Assembly: GCA_000818945.1 (NCBI GenBank)
Contig: KN805375.1
Location: 424,711-488,710, forward strand
DNA length: 64,000 bases
Direction: 5' to 3'
Origin: Schizochytrium sp. CCTCC M209059
Taxonomy: Eukaryota; Sar; Bigyra; Thraustochytrida; Thraustochytriidae
Positions within the stretch are counted from its first letter, which is position 1. Each line of letters opens with the position of its first letter. The translations under genes and the position numbers were made by a program. The notes below the pieces were generated by a model. The model saw nothing but the letters and a program-made list of their open reading frames with translations. It ran no database searches and was not told the origin of the DNA. Below are positions 51,701 through 57,700 of this stretch, in pieces.

Positions 51701-54700
51701 ATGCGGCGCCTCTAGAAGATCTTTCGCCCGGGAGCCTTTTGCGGGAAGACCTTTCCGCAGGCTTTGAAAAGCTCGATGCGCGATCCGTGGCGCGTGTCTT
51801 GGGCGTCTTTCGCAACGCACCGCTACGGTCAGCTCCACGCGCGCGCGCCTGGGCCTTTGCCTTTCGTATCCTTCGAAAATTTTGCGAGCCGGAAGCCATG
51901 CTCCTCGGCGAAGGCAAGACGCGGCTCGATCTCGCGATTCAGTCTGTTCTTGCTGCCGGGGGCGCAATGGTTGCCCTTCTCGAGACGGACTTGGTCATGC
52001 TTGTACGGTCGTTGCTCTCTTCGAGTCGGGGCCACGTGCACGTGATTTTCCAGCAAGGTTTGCTCGATATGTTAGTCAACGCGTTTCTAGTGGCAAGTCC
52101 CGTAAATCCGCGGCTGTATCGGCGCATCGTGTTAGCGTTGACGGACTCGTTTACGAGCGATGCGGACGCGGCCGCGGGATTGGATGAGGGCCCTCTCATT
52201 TCTCTGATGGAAGCTGTTTCGACTGCAATCGGAACCGAAGCTCACATGTCTTCAGAGGCTCTCGCGAAGCCAGACCTTGATCTTCTTCGTGAGGTGCTGG
52301 AGCTCGTGTGTTCGCCGCTGCGCAAATCTTACGAGCGGAGCGACGCGGCCGCGACACTTCGTCGAGCCCTGCTGTCTGCGCTGACCACGTCGAGAGACGG
52401 GGCGCCCGCGCCCGTGCACAATTTTCTGGGATGGCTCTCGGACCCTCCAAAGAGCTCGGAACCAGCGCGGGCTGCGCGGCAACGGCTGAGCGAGATGATT
52501 GTACTTTTGCTCAGCGAAGTTCTTGGGCGCGAAGATGATGCAGCAGCACCCTTGCTTGATATTTGCGTGTCAGCATTGCGCGATCCCCACGCAGGTCATC
52601 CGGAGCCCGTTGCGGCGGTGATATACGCTCTTATTAGCCGCGAAGCCTTGGCCACACACTTGGTGTTGTCTCGCGCTGGCCTTGAGCTTGGCGTCCAGTC
52701 TTTGAAAAGCGCTGGGGCTGTACAGCCCAGCGGTCTGCTGTTGGAGTCTGACTCGAAAGAAAGTGTCGCGGAAGACAGCTTTATGGCATCGCGAACGAGG
52801 GCGCGAATCATGGCAACTGTTTCACAGTCTATTTGCCAAGCACTAGGCACTGCTGTGCCAGTGCCCATGTCAAGACATGGGGGCGGCGGAAGCAACATCG
52901 CGGCCGGGGCACGTGGCGGTCAGGCATTGACCACAGGGTCTTCTCTCCCTGTGTACCATGGAAGGGGATCCTCGTTTCCTTCGCTGCCTATGTCAATGAT
53001 GTCATCATCTGCGTCTCTTTCAGCGTCGGCAAGCCAGGGGGGGCGAACGAATCTTCCCGAGTGCCTCGTCAAGCACAGCGCGAATGGTTCGTATGGTGGC
53101 TCCACGCCTTTTGATATTTCGAGTCGTTGTGCGATTCGAAGAACATCAGGGCATCCAAGTGGCGGGAATGGCATGCCTGCCGCGTCCGCGGAAAAGGTCC
53201 GTCAGAGACTTGAACAGCTCATCTGCGTCTCTGAAGGAGAGGCGTCCGGCGAGAGGAATGTTTCTTCTGGTTACAAGCCCCCCAGTGCAAGCCTCGCGAA
53301 ACTAGGTCATGGCAATGTGAAGACCGGAAATGCAGTATCGGACTACAAGGCCGCGTATGAAGCCAGCCTGACTGCCGGATCAGCTGCCGGTAGCGTCGGC
53401 AAGAGTGACTCGTCCAAGAAGAAGCTGTCGTTCAGCCAGATGAAAAGCATCATGGACGCAAATCGTGCACGCGCGTCCGCGAACGCGCCCGCGCCCGTGA
53501 GCTATGTTTTTGGACGGGGTTCCACCAACGGAAAATGGTTCATCACCATCGAGTTTCCGTGCGATTCGATTGTGCACGCCGTGGAATTTGAGTTCAACAG
53601 CGATGTCTTACTAAGCAGTTCCTCGAGTTCTTTGAACCGACGTTCCGAGTTACCGTCCCGCGTCGCGGTCGAGACAGGAACCTCGCTCTCGCGCATGTCG
53701 CCGGCGGGTATCACTTCGAGCTTCTCGAGCAAAATGCAAGCCGAGCGTACCGTGGGCACGGCTTCGATCTGCCTCGCTGCCCCGGTGACTGCTCGTTTTG
53801 TGCGCGTGGCTGTTTTTGCTCCGCCCGAGACAGATCTCGTGCCTTCGTTGGCCCCGAAATCATTGGCGGAAACAACCGGGCACACGAGCAGCGCCGGGCC
53901 GACGCGGTCGACATTCCCTTCGGTGCGGCATTACTCTGGAGTCTTGCCGTATGCAGGAAAACATCCTCGCGGTAGCTCGAACGAAGCCCGAACGGCGCGA
54001 ACGATGTCAAAGGCGCAGCAAGCCTTTCAAACGCGGCCGCTCCCTGGAGATTTGGTCGTTCGGGGACCCGATTGGAAGTGGGCTATGCAAGATGGCGGTC
54101 TCGGAACGCGTGGAAAGGTGCTGGAGATGACCTCGTGGGGAGGAATGCCCGGCAAGGCGGTTCGCGTGAAGTGGCCTTCTGGTACCACCAATGCCTACCG
54201 TTGGGGCTACGTGGAGCACGGAGAGCCCAAATACGATCTGATGCACGTGCCGAAGAAGGAACCTAATCGACAGCGCGTCGTGATCCTGGCCAAGCTCGGT
54301 ATTTACTGCACGACGCTACAGCCTACGCAGGCGCGTTCGGGGCTCATGTGCGCGAACCAGCGCTCTTTGGCCCTCTTTCTCGAGCTGTGCGCCACCGCAT
54401 GCCGCAACTTTGTGCCAGTGCAGATGGACCTTGCGCACAGTGAGACGGCCTCGCAGCTTGCGAGCGCATTATCGGACTTTATCCCCGGACCGCAGACTAG
54501 TCGGCACGCCCGCGCCATCATCGGCATGTTGGCGAAGCAAAACAGTCAGCTGGCCTCCTCTCTTCTGCGAAGCATGTTGGGGCCTGTGCACTCACTGACG
54601 CCGGCGCACGCCGCACTTGCTGCGGAGCTTTGCATTATGAACGATCAGGGTGTGCAAGGTCGAATTCGCCTTTTGTGGGACTTTGTGACATCAAACCTGC

Positions 54701-57700
54701 GCAAAGGCGAGCAGAGCCCAATGCTGCTGCCATTTTTCCAGGCGCTAGCCCTCGCGGTGGAACAGTATTCCGTTTCCAATGGAGGCGACTACGCTGTCCA
54801 AGCAAGTCGCCTAGGCTTTTTGGTTTCGCCGGAGTCTTCACCGTCGTCAATGGGAGATGCACCATGCGAGCTGGGCGAGCTGGTGGAGCTTCTTATCGCG
54901 CAGGCACGAAGCGCGACGGCGAGTGCCCCTGCAGAACAAGCGGCTCTGACCCTACTTTGTGCTCTTCTGCGCTGCGATACGAAGCTTCGTAGCCTCGCTG
55001 TGGAGCATCTCGAGCTCATGGTGAGCGAAGTTCTTCGTGTGACGGAGGAGGGCACGGACTATCTAGCTGCAACGCAAGTGTCTGCGGGGCATCAAAGCCA
55101 AGGCAGTCGGGCCAGTGAAGAAGAGGATGCCGAGTCCGTCAGCAGTGCCCGCAGCCGCAGTAGCCAGGACGCTGGTCGGCGGCAGCCAATGCAGAATGCC
55201 GACATGGTTCGTGCGCAGTCTGCGCTCAAGATTCTTGGCACAATCTGTAGCTGCAATCCGGAGATGGTGCGTTTGACGCGCGATTTGCTCGACAGTCTTG
55301 CAACCCAGGTTGGTCCAACGATGCGGGCCGTGCACACAGCAGAGCGTAGTGACGAGGAAATCATCATTTCCTCACTTTCGATGAGCAAGACTGATGAGGC
55401 AGCCTCTTCTTCCTCTAGCGCCTCGACGCATCCGCGCGCGGTGCGTCAGACATTATCTCCCGCAGCAAGCGATACAGCGCCGCCATCGATGGCGGCGCCA
55501 GCGCCGACGCGAGTTCCTAGCGTTTCTGCAGATCTCGAACGCGCCATGCGTACAGGTAGCACTCCGTCATCTGTGCCAAACGTGCCAACTCCACCTTTGA
55601 CTCCGCGTAGTCGCGCTCTGCAGGGAGCGCGAAGCTCACGCAGCTTTGGACTTCGCGGGGCGGGCGGAAGAGCCTCTTTTAACTCGCGGAAGCGAGTGTG
55701 TGAAACGCTGCGCCTGCTCTTACAAAAAACCCTATATGCTCTGTCGGATGCGAGCTGCGCCGAGCCGATCAAGACCTACATTGGGGAAGGCATGATCCTG
55801 GAAACGGTCCTCGAGCAACTGATCGAGTTTGATCGTGCTAAAACCGCAGCCCAGGCAGAGCTCAAGCAGCTGAACGAGGCGCTGAGCCAATCTCGCAGCT
55901 CGAGTAGCCGCGGCTCTCGCCTGCCGAAGTCTACAAAACAGGGAATCACATCGTTAGCTTCGGCCGCCGGCGGCGGCGGCGGTGACGGTGGTGGCGGCGG
56001 TGCGGCTGACCCGAGCAAGTCAAGTGGAGAAGACAGTGGCGATTCCGGAAAGGAGGGCAAGTCCGGAAGCACAACGTCCTTGGAGAGCAATTTGAAGCTC
56101 TTGAAAACGGGGATTCTTGAAAGTCCGCACGAAACGGAACCCAGGGAGTCATTGTCACTATCAGCCGCCTCACAGGCAGCAGTCGTCCGCGTGTGTGAGC
56201 CTTGGGATGCGTGTCACGAGGCTGCTTTGGATCTGGTGAAGTCGTGTCTCAATCTGCATCCGGCAAACCAGTCCCGCGTAGCAGACTTGCTCGCTCGCCA
56301 GATCGATGACAAGGCCGGCATGAGCAACTTTGTTATCAAGGTTCTGACCGATGTTGCTGTACTGGTTCCCAGAGTTGCTGTGTCCATCTGGCGGCCGCGC
56401 TGCGTGGTCGAAGAGATCGTCAATGGCGCTCTCATTGGCGGCGGGAATCTCGGAGGTGGGTCTTCTATGGAGACGGAGGATGTGAGCTTCCGACTAGACC
56501 CTGATAATTGCGGCTCGACCATAAGCGTGAGCGACGACGGCATGAGCGCAACGCAAGTGTCGTTTGAAAAGTGGGGCATGGTTCGCGCTGACATGGAAAT
56601 TCCGTCGTCGGGTGTAAGCAGATGGGACGTTTCTATCGATATCAGCTCGAAGGGCCACATTTTTGTTGGTGTTGCGACCGCGGCATCAAATTTAGGCTCG
56701 TACCTTGGCAACGACAAGTATGGGTGGGGCTACATTGGCAACAAGGGCGCATGGCACAACAAACACAAGGTGAAGACGTATGGTCGAGACTTTCGCACAG
56801 GACATGTTGTCACGGTGATTATGGACATGGATGAAGGCGTTCTTTCCTTTGCAGTGAACGGTGAAGATCTCGGGATTGCCTTTGATGATGGTCTCAAGGG
56901 CAAACAATTGTATCCGGCGTTTGCTTTGTACCAAAAGGGCGACTGTTTTACCGTGACGAGTTGCTCTATGGCCAAGGTGAAGGCTTCGATGTCATCGGCA
57001 CTGCAGGGCCTCAGCCTCGGCTCGTCTGGCTTGTTGGATGCCACTCGTGACGCGCTTTCCGGGGCCGCAGGCGCGGATCTCGGAGCCATGGAGGCGAGCG
57101 GGGATTTGACCTCACGACTGCGTTTTCACCGTTCGGGTCCAGTTTACACTCTTCCTGCCAAGTTACTCGTGCACGAAATGCTTCAGCTCGGTGGCGTTCT
57201 TGGGGGTCCAGACACGATCGAAGAGGGCGTCGAAGAGAATGTTCGTCGCAACGGGCCAGAGCAGGGCCCGCCCTCCTCCTCATCCTCGTTGCCGCGAGTG
57301 CAGGAGAGCCAGAGGTCGCCCTTGTCGTCAGGCTCGCAGGATGAAGTCGGAACATGGGATGATAACAAGCCGCAGATCGCGCGCACTGCGCCCGTCATGG
57401 GACAGTGGGGTGTGCTGATGCCGCAAGGCGTGATGCTGGTGGAAAAGCTGACGGGCTACACGCTGTGCAGTCTTGTTGCAGAAACAGAGTTTGTGGATTT
57501 GATTCGCACTAGCGAGCTTCCCTCGTCGATTCCCATTCTCGACGAAACGGCGCTGACCGAATTGGCAAAGAGCAACGCGCAGCGAGCGATGGCCCCACAG
57601 TCAATTCTGCGCAAGCTCGCAGACATGGGCGGGCTGGTGAAGCTAGCAAAGCTTTCTCGTGTACGACTCGACTTGCCCGCCCGTGAGGAGTTGACAGAAG